Shown here: positions 8,995-17,205 of the stretch, piece by piece
Position numbering within the stretch: position 1 is the stretch's first letter
How the letters are laid out: every line of letters begins with the position of its first letter
Assembly (NCBI RefSeq): GCF_012396365.1
Contig: NZ_JAAXPG010000017.1
Location: forward strand, 62,001 to 126,000
Direction: 5' to 3'
Length of the DNA: 64,000 nt
Origin: Nocardiopsis alborubida
Lineage (GTDB): Bacteria > Actinomycetota > Actinomycetes > Streptosporangiales > Streptosporangiaceae
Notes under the pieces: generated by a model
What the model saw: only the letters and a program-made list of their open reading frames with translations
The model's database searches: none
Told to the model about the DNA's origin: nothing
Translations under genes and position numbers: made by a program

Positions 8995-9487
8995 GGTCCT
9001 CACTCCCTCGTCGTGCGCCTACACGGTCCGCCTGCCCGGGGAGGAACCTCCGAAACACCGGGGCCCGCCAGCGGCGAGGCGCCGGGCGCGGGACTGTCGG
9101 GACACCAGAGTGTCGGGGCAACGTGCTCCGGAACCTCTGGACCCCGGAGTCCCAAGGGCACCGCGTGACCCCGCAGCACCGCGAGCGAACCCGGAGCACT
9201 GGGGAGCCGCACGCCCCCCTTGCCCCCCGCGAGCTGGGCTCCGTCACTACTGGTGATTCAACGGATGCACGTTTACCGAAACGACACCATAGTGAACCCA
9301 CGGCCGAAGGGAGCCGACCCCCCGGCCCCCTCCTCCGCCACCGAGAGGCGGGGCGGCCACCGCCGACCACCGTACGTACCCCTATAGTTACCGTGCGGTA
9401 ATGTCGGCTTTCCCCCCACGGGAGACCCTTGGTCCGCGAACACCGCGAGGTGCGCGGATTCCCGCTGTACGAGAAAAAGGAAAAACC
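8995..9487. other. Intergenic region upstream of the cutinase gene
   Basis: A 493-bp divergent gap. Most of it is GC-rich with no coding signal on either strand. The right end holds probable control elements: TATAGT at 9384-9389 overlaps the palindrome TTACCGTGCGGTAA (9388-9401), about 90 nt before the cutinase start, and an AAGGA ribosome site lies 6 nt before 9488. Confidence 0.5.
9388..9401. promoter_or_regulatory. Palindromic operator candidate upstream of cutinase
   Basis: TTACCGTGCGGTAA is a 6-2-6 perfect inverted repeat overlapping a TATAGT hexamer (9384-9389) that could be a -10 box. A repressor bound here would block the promoter. It is unlike the TGGGAGCGCTCCCA box of CelR. The regulator is not identifiable from the window. 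Confidence 0.4.
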
Positions 9488-10423
9488 GTGCGAACATATC
9501 CCCTTTCCCCCGAAGAGACCGACGGCGCACGCAGCGGCCCCCGCTCCCGGGTGGTCCGGTTCGCCGCCCGCGCGGGTATGACCCTGGCGCTCACCGCCGG
9601 GCTGACCGGCGCCGTCGTCGCCCCGGCCCAGGCCGCCAACCCCTACGAGCGCGGCCCCGCACCGACCGAGTCGAGCGTCACCGCCGTGGAGGGCTACTTC
9701 GACACCGACGAGGAGAGGGTGTCCTCCCTGGTGAGCGGGTTCGGCGGCGGCACGATCTACTACCCCACCGACACCAGCGAGGGGACGTTCGGCGGCGTGG
9801 TCATCGCGCCCGGCTACACGGCGAGCCAGTCCTCGATGGCCTGGATGGGCCACCGGATCGCCTCACAGGGATTCGTGGTGTTCACGATCGACACCAACAC
9901 CCGCTACGACCAGCCCGACAGCCGGGGACGCCAGATCGAGAACGCCCTGGACTACCTGGTCGACGACAGCGACGTGGCCGACCAGGTGGACGGTGACCGC
10001 CTGGCGGTGATGGGCCACTCGATGGGCGGCGGCGGCACGCTCGCGGCCGCCGAGGACCGGCCGGAGCTGCGCGCGGCGATCCCGCTGACCCCCTGGCACC
10101 TCCAGAAGGACTGGTCGGACGTCGAGGTCCCGACGATGATCATCGGCGCGGAGAACGACAGCGTCGCGTCGGTGAACTCGCACTCCATCCCGTTCTACGA
10201 GAGCCTGGACGGCGACCTGGAGCGCGCCTACCTGGAACTGGAGGGGGCGAGCCACTTCGCGCCCAACCTCTCCAACACGATCATCGCCAGGTACAGCATC
10301 TCCTGGCTCAAGCGCTTCGTCGACGAGGACGAGCGCTACGAGCAGTTCCTGTGCCCGCCGCCGGACACCGGGTTCTTCTCCGACTTCTCGGACTACCGGG
10401 ACTCCTGCCCGCACATCACCTGA
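9488..10423 (+). CDS. Secreted cutinase / polyester hydrolase (PET-hydrolase family, type I)
   Basis: A 311-residue secreted alpha/beta hydrolase. Residues 1-49 are a signal peptide (Arg-rich n-region, hydrophobic core, AQA cleavage); the mature enzyme begins ANPYERG and has 262 residues, like Thermobifida cutinases. The triad is Ser178 (GHSMGGGG), Asp224 (GAENDS) and His256 (GASHFAPN). Oxyanion residues are Tyr110 (PGYT) and Met179, with aromatic Trp203 (TPWHL). Cys289 and Cys307 are placed to form the conserved C-terminal disulfide. There is no second disulfide or extended loop as in IsPETase, so it belongs with type I enzymes. Such enzymes hydrolyse cutin and synthetic polyesters; activity on PET is inferred from homology. 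The GTG start follows AAGGA by 6 nt. A 15-bp hairpin terminator follows. Confidence 0.93.
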   Translation: MRTYPLSPEETDGARSGPRSRVVRFAARAGMTLALTAGLTGAVVAPAQAANPYERGPAPTESSVTAVEGYFDTDEERVSSLVSGFGGGTIYYPTDTSEGTFGGVVIAPGYTASQSSMAWMGHRIASQGFVVFTIDTNTRYDQPDSRGRQIENALDYLVDDSDVADQVDGDRLAVMGHSMGGGGTLAAAEDRPELRAAIPLTPWHLQKDWSDVEVPTMIIGAENDSVASVNSHSIPFYESLDGDLERAYLELEGASHFAPNLSNTIIARYSISWLKRFVDEDERYEQFLCPPPDTGFFSDFSDYRDSCPHIT

Positions 10424-10458
10424 TCCCGCACCGGCACCGCTGGGCCGCTCCGGCCCCG

Positions 10459-10578
10459 CGGTGTCCGGGACAGCGGCGTCCGGGACAGCGGCGTCCGAGG
10501 CAACGGCGTCCGAGGCAACGGCATCCGGGGCAGCGGCGTCCGAGGCAACGGCATCCGGGGCAGCGGCGTCCGGGACAG
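10459..10578. repeat. Eight 15-bp direct repeats
   Basis: Eight consecutive 15-bp units (consensus CGGCGTCCGGGACAG, with variants CGGCGTCCGAGGCAA and CGGCATCCGGGGCAG) lie between the cutinase stop and its hairpin terminator. They have no spacers, so this is a minisatellite and not CRISPR. Units vary at three or four fixed positions. Confidence 0.9.
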
Positions 10579-10584
10579 CGTCAC

Positions 10585-10621
10585 GGCGGCGGTCCGGGGA
10601 ACACTCCCCCGGGCCGCCGCC
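10585..10621 (+). terminator. Hairpin terminator of the cutinase gene
   Basis: A 15-bp stem with one G-T pair (left GGCGGCGGTCCGGGG, 10585-10599; right 10607-10621) and a 7-nt loop, 160 nt after the cutinase stop and directly after the 15-bp repeats. Confidence 0.6.
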
Positions 10622-10691
10622 CCCGTGTGACCGGGCGTGAGAGGTCGTCCTCACGGACAACCGCGGGGGTACCATCCGCGGGCTCCGGTCA

Positions 10692-10984
10692 GTGCCCTGG
10701 TTGCGGGTGGTGGCCGGAGACAGCGGCGCCAGCTGCCGCGTAGTGGCTTGGGAGGGCGTCCAACGGTCGGGGCTCGGGGGTGGTGGGCCTCTGCTGCGCT
10801 GGCACCAAAGGCAGCGGGTGTTTGGGGTTCTCGTTCAACGCCCTGGTTGTGGATGGTGGCCGGAGGCGGCGGCACCGGCTGCCGCGTAGTGGCTTGGGAA
10901 GGCAACCAACGCCCGGGGCTGGAGGGTGGTTGCTCGCTCCTGCGCTGGCACCAAAGGCGAGCGGGCCCTCCGGCCTCGGGCAGC
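10692..10984. repeat. Two tandem ~146-bp repeats left of the HNH gene
   Basis: Copies at 10692-10837 and 10838-10984 share blocks such as CTGCCGCGTAGTGGCTTGGG and GCGCTGGCACCAAAGGC. A third, more divergent and inverted copy lies on the other side of the HNH gene (about 12586-12720), so the gene is bracketed by inverted repeats. Confidence 0.8.
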
Positions 10985-11092
10985 GCTACCGACCCCGGGG
11001 GTGGGGGCGGGCGACGGTGGCAGTGACGACGGTGGGTGGGGCCCGGGCTGTTTGCCGGGTGCGGGCATGCCGGGGCCCGGCCCGGCCGGAGG

Positions 11093-12388
11093 TCACTCCC
11101 GGGGCGGCGGGTCCGGGTCTCTGCCGGGTGGGTGGTTGCGTCCTCGCCCCCGCTGCTGGTGTGTGCGGAGTTCGCGTTGGTACTTGGCCCGGTTGTGCGG
11201 GCCGCATAGTGGTTGCAGGTTCGCGACCTCGGTGCGTCCTCCCCGGGAGAAGGAGGTGATGTGGTCGGCCTGGCACCAGGTGATCGGCACCTCACACCCA
11301 CCCGGGTGCGCACACGTGCTGTGCCCGTGGAACGCGGCCGTGCGTTGCCGGGCTGAGGCCAGGCGGCGGCTGTGGCCCACATCCAGCACCTGTCCGGTGG
11401 GCGGGGCGGTGAGCATCCGCACCACCTCGGAGTCCCCAGCGAGTTCGTGCACCAGCCCGACCGGGATCACCCGGCCGTTCTCGTCCAGAGCGGGCCTCTG
11501 CTGGCCTTCGGCGTCCAGGTAGGTCTGCACGGGCACCACGATGCGGATCTGCGCCAACGGAGCCGGAGCGTTGTCACATCCGGTGTGGGTGGTGGCAAAG
11601 CGCAGCGCGGCGATGAGCGCGTCGTGCTCACGCTGAGACCGGGACCGTTCCTCGCCCTCGCCGGGTGGGGTGGTGAAGGTGTCGATAGCGGCGCGCACGA
11701 CCAGCGCGTCTCCGGCCCCGCCCCAGGCCTGGAGTTGGTAGCTGCCCTGGAACGTGTCATGCACAGCCAGACCACGCCCGGCGTGGGCGGCCTCGTGGTC
11801 ACGGTCCAACCGGTGCGGGTCCAAACGGTAGGCGACCTGGCGGGCCACCGACTGGAGTTGGTTGACCGACAACGCGGGCCGCTCCGCCTTGGCCGCCACC
11901 AGAGCCGACTCAAACCCCTGCCGATACTCCCCCTCATCGGGGAAATGCTGTTCATCGCGGGTCTGGACGGCCTTGTCAGTCGCTTTGGCGATCGCCACCG
12001 CCTCACCCAGCGCCAGAGCGCCCTCCCCTACCGCCTCGGCGGTGGCGGGCAGGGTCTCCTCGTGCACGTGCTGGGCCAGACGGGCCAAATCCTTGGCCTG
12101 ACCAGTCGGCACCTTGCACTGGTGGGTGATCCACTTGTCCAGGGTCGAATAGCCGCTGTAGCGGGCCACCTCACCGCGCGCGTACAAACGCGCCATCCGC
12201 GCCAACGCCTGGTAGCGGATCTTCTCCACCTGGGCCCACAGCGCCGCGACCTCCTCAGCGGCGGCCTCATCGGCCCCGGGCGGCACTTCGGCATCCCACG
12301 CTTGGTCGATGATCTCGCGCGCACCGGCCAGCGCGGCCACAACCGGGGAACAAACCCCGGGGGCCGCGTCGGGCGCTGCAAGCATCAT
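11093..12388 (-). CDS. DUF222/HNH endonuclease protein (13E12 repeat family)
   Basis: A 431-residue protein with an N-terminal DUF222 helical domain (residues about 20-300) and a C-terminal HNH nuclease motif: Cys/His-rich CAHPGGCEVPITWCQADHI, then NLQPLCGPHNRAKYQ. The D-H, N and H residues of HNH are intact. DUF222-HNH proteins are the 13E12 repeat family of mycobacteria and are repeated in many actinomycete genomes. They may be mobile or behave like homing elements, but no activity is established. The ATG at 12388 is preferred because AGAGG lies 7 nt upstream; the ATG two codons earlier is only 1 nt from it. Imperfect inverted repeats bracket the gene, and its upstream DNA (12395-12500) is unusually AT-rich. 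Confidence 0.85.
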   Translation of the reverse strand: MMLAAPDAAPGVCSPVVAALAGAREIIDQAWDAEVPPGADEAAAEEVAALWAQVEKIRYQALARMARLYARGEVARYSGYSTLDKWITHQCKVPTGQAKDLARLAQHVHEETLPATAEAVGEGALALGEAVAIAKATDKAVQTRDEQHFPDEGEYRQGFESALVAAKAERPALSVNQLQSVARQVAYRLDPHRLDRDHEAAHAGRGLAVHDTFQGSYQLQAWGGAGDALVVRAAIDTFTTPPGEGEERSRSQREHDALIAALRFATTHTGCDNAPAPLAQIRIVVPVQTYLDAEGQQRPALDENGRVIPVGLVHELAGDSEVVRMLTAPPTGQVLDVGHSRRLASARQRTAAFHGHSTCAHPGGCEVPITWCQADHITSFSRGGRTEVANLQPLCGPHNRAKYQRELRTHQQRGRGRNHPPGRDPDPPPRE

Positions 12389-12585
12389 CTCCATACCTCT
12401 TATTATAAGCCAATGGCAGCCATTGCGCCAGAATTCACAGCACCGAATTACCCGCCCTTCCGGCCTTCCCTCGCGGGAGGCGTGCCCTTCATTGATAAGC
12501 CACAATTGGGACAAACCGAAAGGCGCCAGAAAGGGCGCGGAAGAAATGATCCCTCGCCGGGGGTGCCGCCGTCGCCCACCCCGAC

Positions 12586-12720
12586 CACAGGGACCAAAGA
12601 CGCCATCCGAGGCTGGAGGACCCGCCTGCCGTTGGCGCCGACGCAGCAGAGCCCAGCCGTCCCCGAACCCCGGGCGTTGGTCGCCCTCCGCCAGTCGCTC
12701 CCGCCTTTGGTGCCGCTTTT
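12586..12720. repeat. Inverted divergent copy of the HNH-flanking repeat
   Basis: Read on the minus strand this segment shares CGGCACCAAAGGCG, GACCAACGCCCGGGG and CTCCAGCCTCGG-type blocks, in the same order, with the tandem repeats at 10838-10984. It lies upstream of the HNH gene and gives the gene an inverted-repeat bracket. Identity is clearly lower than between the two left copies. Confidence 0.6.
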
Positions 12721-13016
12721 CGTCGGGGACCCTCGCCCCCGCCGGACGACTACCGTTTATCGGAGTCCATTTCACTTCGCGGCAGCGGGTGCGCTTTCGT
12801 TGCCGCCAACAACCCCCGTCAAGAGCAGCGTAGGGGAGAGACCTGAAGACGGCCCCTCCCTACCCCTCAATCCATTACTCCCCTTGAGGTGCCGGGTATT
12901 TGAGGGCACACCAAAAGGCACAGGGGCGGGATCCCCCCTATTTCCAGGAAACCATCCCCGCCCCTCCCCGGGACACCCCCAACCACCACCTGTGGAAAAC
13001 GTGGAGGACACGGGAA

Positions 13017-13042
13017 GGGCCCCGGGCGATCGCCCGGGGCCC
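13017..13042 (-). terminator. Perfect 26-bp palindrome 3' of liv operon
   Basis: A 12-bp arm (GGGCCCCGGGCG) is followed by AT and its exact complement. It lies about 93 bp after the livK-like stop and downstream of a second hairpin, consistent with tandem termination of the liv operon. Confidence 0.6.
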
Positions 13043-13063
13043 GAGGCCCTTCGTCGTTCTGTC

Positions 13064-13109
13064 GGCGGTGGTTCGGAGGATCGGAGGAAACGCCCTCCGA
13101 ACCACCGCC
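13064..13109 (-). terminator. Hairpin terminator of liv operon
   Basis: A perfect 16-bp stem (GGCGGTGGTTCGGAGG and complement) with a 14-nt loop, 26 bp after the livK-like stop codon. Confidence 0.7.
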
Positions 13110-13134
13110 TTGCGGAAACCGCCACTCACCGGGC

Positions 13135-14460
13135 TCAGTCGTGGAAGACCAGCTCGTCCGGGCCGAGGGCCGTGAAGTCGGCCTCCTCGATGGGGCCGCC
13201 CTCGCGGTCGGTCACACGCGTTTCCTGGACCATCTCGATGCTGCCGCCCGACTCGTACTGGACGACGTACACGCCCTGGTGGCCGCCGTGGTCACCGTCG
13301 CTGGAGGCGAAGGGGACGGGGCTGGGCCCCTGCCACTCCTGGGCCTCCAGGGCGTCGACGAGCGACTGGCGGGTGAGGTCCTCGCCCGCCGACCTGAGCG
13401 CCTGGGCGAACATGACGGCCTGGGTCATGCCGAAGACGTGCGTGTTGGTGATCGTGCCGCCCTCGCCGTACTCCTCGTACACCTCGATGAAGAACTGGGC
13501 CCACTCGTCGTCCTCGTCCTCCACGCGCGGCATGTAGCTCGTGATGAGCATGCCTTCGAGGAAGGCGTCGGCGGGGACGTCCGCCGCGTCGGTGTCCTGT
13601 GTGAACTCCGCCAGCAGCCCCTGGAGCGTCGTGGTGTCGCCGCCGATGCTGGAGACCATCCACTGGGGCTCGTAGCCGATGCTGGCCGCCTCCAGCATGC
13701 CGAGCGCGACGAACGCCGGGATGCAGGAGCACACGACCACCTCGGCCCCCGTCCGCTCCAGCTCGGCGATCTGCGCGCTGAGGTCGGGCACCTCGGACTC
13801 GTAGTGCTCCCGGGCCACGACCTCGTCGCCGAGGTACTGGTCGAGTCCGGCCTGGGAGTCCTCGCCGACGTCGTCGTTCTGGAACAGGTAGCCGACACTC
13901 TGGTCGGGGAAGTTCTCCGCGATGTACTCGCCCTGGATCTTCGCCTCCTTCGTGTAGTCGGTCTGCCAGCCGTAGGTCAGCGGGTGCTCCTCGGGGTTGT
14001 TCCACGCCAGGGCGCCCGAGGACGGGAAGACGTCGGGCACGCCCTCCTCGTTGAGGTAGTCGAGGACGCCGCTGTGCGTGGGCGTGCCCAGACCGCCCAC
14101 CATCGCGAAGATCTCGTCCTCGATGACCAGCTGCCGGGTCACGTCGATCGTCTGCGCGGGGTCGTAGGCGTCGTCCTCGACCCGGTAGTCGATCTCGCGC
14201 CCGTTCACGCCGCCCTGGGCGTTGACGTACTCGAACACGGCGCGGGCGCCCTGGGAGACCGCGAGGTAGCCGGGGGCCGCGGGGCCGGTCAGGGGCTGGT
14301 GGGAGCCGATGACGACGGCGTCGTCGGTGACGCCGGTGGAGACGTTCAGGTCGGCCTCGGCGCCCTCGGTGACCTCACCGGCGCCGGAGCAGGCCGTCGC
14401 CAGCATCGTCAGGGCCAGGGAGGCCGCCAGGGCGGCCCGGGTTCCGCTGCGGTTTCGCAT
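13135..14460 (-). CDS. livK: Branched-chain amino acid-type ABC transporter substrate-binding lipoprotein
   Basis: A 441-residue type I periplasmic-binding protein anchored as a lipoprotein: the signal ends LTMLATAC, with lipidated Cys24. The mature part follows the Leu/Ile/Val-binding fold (VVIGSHQPLTGPAAPGYLAV, GGVNGREIDYRVEDDAYDP, AMVGGLGTPTHSGVLDYLNE). The ligand may be an amino acid or an amide or urea-like compound; sequence alone does not tell. It is the last gene of the livG-F-H-M-K operon, 64 bp after livM, with GGAGA 5 nt before the ATG. Two hairpins follow. It lacks the usual position at the head of such operons, but all five components are present. Confidence 0.92.
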   Translation of the reverse strand: MRNRSGTRAALAASLALTMLATACSGAGEVTEGAEADLNVSTGVTDDAVVIGSHQPLTGPAAPGYLAVSQGARAVFEYVNAQGGVNGREIDYRVEDDAYDPAQTIDVTRQLVIEDEIFAMVGGLGTPTHSGVLDYLNEEGVPDVFPSSGALAWNNPEEHPLTYGWQTDYTKEAKIQGEYIAENFPDQSVGYLFQNDDVGEDSQAGLDQYLGDEVVAREHYESEVPDLSAQIAELERTGAEVVVCSCIPAFVALGMLEAASIGYEPQWMVSSIGGDTTTLQGLLAEFTQDTDAADVPADAFLEGMLITSYMPRVEDEDDEWAQFFIEVYEEYGEGGTITNTHVFGMTQAVMFAQALRSAGEDLTRQSLVDALEAQEWQGPSPVPFASSDGDHGGHQGVYVVQYESGGSIEMVQETRVTDREGGPIEEADFTALGPDELVFHD

Positions 14461-14524
14461 GGTGTTCTCCTTCTCGGGGGGTGGAGGGTGGGGTGGTGCC
14501 GGGCGGGCGGGCGCCCCGGCACCG

Positions 14525-15619
14525 CTAGCGGGGTCTGGACCCGGCGGGTCCGAGGCGTGCGGTCAGGCGCTGGAGCGCGCCGTGGACCCCCAGGGGCCAG
14601 AAGCGCAGGACGAGGATGAGGACCACGCCGAAGAACACGATCGGGAGGTTGTTCTCCGCGTCGCGGCTCAGGTTCAGGGTTCCGGCCAGGTCGGAGACCC
14701 AGATCTCCAGGTAGACGATGGCGACCGCGGCCCACAGCGCGCCCCACAGGCTGCCGATGCCGCCCAGGACGAGGGCCGCGAGCAGGGTCAGCGACAGCGC
14801 GAGGGTGAAGGTGCTGGGGGTCGCGGTGCCGAGCACGTAGGCCTGGAGGCCGCCCGCGAGGCCGCCCGCCGCCGAGGCGATGACGAACGCGACCACCTTC
14901 GTCGTGCCGACCGGGATCCCGGCCATGGCGGCCGCGGTCTCGTCGTCGCGGATGGCGCGCATGCGGCGGCCCAGGCGGCCGGTGGAGACGGTGGCCAGCA
15001 CGGCCAGGCCGATCACCACGGCGGTCCACACGACCAGGGCCTTCCACTCGCTGTCGGTGACCAGGCCCTGGAGGAGGGGCGGCGCGCCCGCCGTACGGAT
15101 GTTGAGGCCGTTGCTGCCGCCGAGGAGCTCGTGGTAGCGGTGGGTCAGCCCGGGCAGGCCGACGGCGAGGATGAGGGTGGCCCCCGCCAGGTAGGGGCCG
15201 TGCAGGCGTGCCGTGGCCGCGCCGACCGCGATCCCGGCGACGACGGAGACCCCCACGATGATCAGCAGGTTCGCCGCCAGGGGGAGCATGGGCTGGTACA
15301 GGACGAGCAGCGCCATCGTGTAGGCGCCGATCATCATGAACGCGCCGTGGCCCAGGGACACCTGGCCGCTGCCGCCGACGAGCAGTTGCAGTCCGGCGAC
15401 GGCCAGCATGGTGTAGCCGACGGCGGCCACGCGCAGCGCGGTGAGGTCTCCGGTGGCCAGCAGCAGCGCGGTGACGGCGGCGAGGCCGAGGGCGGCCAGC
15501 AGCAGGTGGCGCAGCGGCGCGGGCAGGCCGCGCCACCGGGCGCCGGAGGAGGCGGCGGACGGGTTCGGGCAGTCGGGGGCGGTGGCGCGCTCCGCGCGCT
15601 GCCGGGTGGGTGAGGGCAT
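14525..15619 (-). CDS. livM: Branched-chain amino acid-type ABC transporter permease LivM
   Basis: A 364-residue integral membrane protein with about ten hydrophobic segments. The LivM hallmarks are GGSGQVSLGHGAFMMIGAY near the N-terminus, RRMRAIRDDETAAAMAGIPV in the cytoplasmic (EAA-like) loop, and GGIGSLWGALWAAVAI near the end. It forms the translocation channel with LivH. An N-terminal cytosolic tail of about 35 residues is Arg/Pro-rich. The ATG at 15619 has AAAGG 7 nt upstream; a longer in-frame reading upstream only runs antisense to other liv genes. The start lies 2 bp after the livH stop, so translation is coupled. Confidence 0.92.
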   Translation of the reverse strand: MPSPTRQRAERATAPDCPNPSAASSGARWRGLPAPLRHLLLAALGLAAVTALLLATGDLTALRVAAVGYTMLAVAGLQLLVGGSGQVSLGHGAFMMIGAYTMALLVLYQPMLPLAANLLIIVGVSVVAGIAVGAATARLHGPYLAGATLILAVGLPGLTHRYHELLGGSNGLNIRTAGAPPLLQGLVTDSEWKALVVWTAVVIGLAVLATVSTGRLGRRMRAIRDDETAAAMAGIPVGTTKVVAFVIASAAGGLAGGLQAYVLGTATPSTFTLALSLTLLAALVLGGIGSLWGALWAAVAIVYLEIWVSDLAGTLNLSRDAENNLPIVFFGVVLILVLRFWPLGVHGALQRLTARLGPAGSRPR

Positions 15620-15621
15620 CG

Positions 15622-16473
15622 CTACACCTTTCGCGCGGCCGGGCGGGACAGGATGCCGTCGGGGCGCACGCTCAGCACCGCGACGACGATGACGAGGGCG
15701 GCGAGGGTGGCCAGTTCGGGCCCGGCGTAGCCGGACACGTAGGACATACCGAGGCCGATGAGCATCCCCCCGAGGACGGCGCCGAACGGGTTGTCCAGGC
15801 CGCCGATGACGGCGGCGGTGATGCCGTAGACGAACACGACGTCGAACACGTTGGGGGAGATGAACGGCGGTCCGGCGAGCATGCCCGCCAGGGCGCCGAT
15901 GAAGGAGGCGATCGCCCATCCCGCGGTGAGCATCAGGCCCACCCGCACGCCGCTGAGCCGGGCGGCCTCGGGGTGGAAGGCGGCGGCGCGCATGCGCAGG
16001 CCCAGCGGGGTGAACCGGTACAGGGCGAACAGCAGCAGCGCGACGGCACCGACCGACACCAGGGCGAACACGTTGGCGGGCGAGAAGCGGCCCACGTAGC
16101 TGAACGCGTAGCCGAACCCGTGCTGCTCGTTGCCCCAGACCATCCCGACCAGCCCCTGGACGACCAGGAGGAGGCCGAGGGTGACGATGATGGCGTTGAG
16201 CTGGGAGACGCGGGCGATGGGCCGGATGACGAACCGCTCGACCAGCGCGCCCGCGGCCAGGCCCGCGGTGAGCGCGGCGGCGAAGCCGAGCCAGTACGAG
16301 CCGGTGAGCTGGGTGACGGTGTAGGCCGTGTAGACCGCGACCAGGGCGAGCGCGGGCTGGGCGAAGTTCACCAGGCGGGTGGCCTGGTAGATGATCACCA
16401 GGGACAGCGCCAGTGCCGCGTAGGCCGCCCCGGACGCCAGCCCGTTGAGGGTCAGGTTGATGAAGTGGGTCAT
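15622..16473 (-). CDS. livH: Branched-chain amino acid-type ABC transporter permease LivH
   Basis: A 283-residue membrane permease with about eight hydrophobic helices. Family blocks include LTLNGLASGAAYAALALSL at the N-terminus, ATRLVNFAQPALALVAVYTA, YRFTPLGLRMRAAAFHPEAA (the ATPase-contact loop) and GGLDNPFGAVLGGMLIGLG. It pairs with LivM in the inner membrane. AGGAG precedes the ATG by 7 nt. It follows livF by 12 bp in the same operon. Confidence 0.93.
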   Translation of the reverse strand: MTHFINLTLNGLASGAAYAALALSLVIIYQATRLVNFAQPALALVAVYTAYTVTQLTGSYWLGFAAALTAGLAAGALVERFVIRPIARVSQLNAIIVTLGLLLVVQGLVGMVWGNEQHGFGYAFSYVGRFSPANVFALVSVGAVALLLFALYRFTPLGLRMRAAAFHPEAARLSGVRVGLMLTAGWAIASFIGALAGMLAGPPFISPNVFDVVFVYGITAAVIGGLDNPFGAVLGGMLIGLGMSYVSGYAGPELATLAALVIVVAVLSVRPDGILSRPAARKV

Positions 16474-16485
16474 ACGGGGACTCCT

Positions 16486-17205
16486 CTAAAAGCCCAGGTA
16501 GGCGTGGCGCGTGCGGTCGTCGGAGAGCAGGTCGGCGGAGGCGCCTCCGACCGCGACGCGTCCCTGGTTGAGGACGAACCCGGTCTCGGTGACCGACAGC
16601 GCCCCGGCCGCGTTCTGCTCGACCAGGACGACGGTGAGCCCGGTGCGGTCGCGCAGGTCGCGCAGGAGGGTGAAGATCTGCCTGGTGACCAGGGGTGCCA
16701 GGCCGAGCGAGGGCTCGTCCAGCAGCAGCACCCGGGGCCGGGCCATGAGGGCGCGGCCGATGGCGAGCATCTGGCGCTCGCCCCCGGAGAGGGTGCTGGC
16801 GGGCCTGCCGCGCCGTTCGGCCAGGGGCGGGAAGAGCTCCAGGACCTCGTCCATGGCGGAGTCGCGGCGGCGGTCGGACCGCCACAGACCGCCCAGGCGC
16901 AGGTTCTCCTCGACGGTGAGTTCCACGATCACGCCGCCGCCCTCGGGGACGTGGGCGAGGCCGCGGGTGATGACCTTCTCGGCGGGCAGGCGGGTGATGT
17001 CCTCGCCGTCGAGCAGGACGCGCCCGGAGGCGGCCGGGTGGAGGCCGGTGAGGGTCCGCAGCAGGGTGGTCTTGCCCGCTCCGTTGGCACCGAGGACGGC
17101 GCACACGCCCTTGTCGGGGACGGTGAGGGACACGCGGTCCAGGGCGCGGACGGCTCCGTAGGAGGCGCTGAGCTCCTCGACGGACAGCAGGGGCGGGGCG
17201 GTCAT
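16486..17205 (-). CDS. livF: ABC transporter ATP-binding protein LivF
   Basis: A 239-residue ABC ATPase with Walker A GANGAGKTT, signature LSGGERQM, Walker B VLLLDEPSLGL and a switch His (VLVEQN follows the usual spacing). The length and the C-terminal ending (YLGF) match LivF. It energises the LivHM permease. Its ATG overlaps the TGA of livG (ATGA), showing tight coupling within the operon. Confidence 0.94.
   Translation of the reverse strand: MTAPPLLSVEELSASYGAVRALDRVSLTVPDKGVCAVLGANGAGKTTLLRTLTGLHPAASGRVLLDGEDITRLPAEKVITRGLAHVPEGGGVIVELTVEENLRLGGLWRSDRRRDSAMDEVLELFPPLAERRGRPASTLSGGERQMLAIGRALMARPRVLLLDEPSLGLAPLVTRQIFTLLRDLRDRTGLTVVLVEQNAAGALSVTETGFVLNQGRVAVGGASADLLSDDRTRHAYLGF

Larger units (their letters stand above)
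10424..11092. other. Non-coding repeat-rich gap (cutinase to HNH gene)
   Basis: A 669-bp interval with no supportable gene. It contains eight 15-bp direct repeats (10459-10578), the cutinase terminator (10585-10621) and two tandem ~146-bp repeats (10692-10984), followed by a GC-rich stretch leading to the end of the HNH gene. The repeats account for the long shadow frames seen here. Confidence 0.7.
12389..13134. other. Gap between liv operon end and HNH gene
   Basis: A 746-bp interval on which I find no supportable gene. It has AT-rich DNA upstream of the HNH gene (12395-12560), an inverted, divergent copy of the ~146-bp repeat (about 12586-12720), and two strong hairpins at 13017-13042 and 13064-13109 that end the liv operon. 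Confidence 0.65.

Noticed and set aside
10459-10578. CRISPR array
   Set aside because: Units of 15 bp follow each other without spacers and vary among themselves; no cas genes are present.
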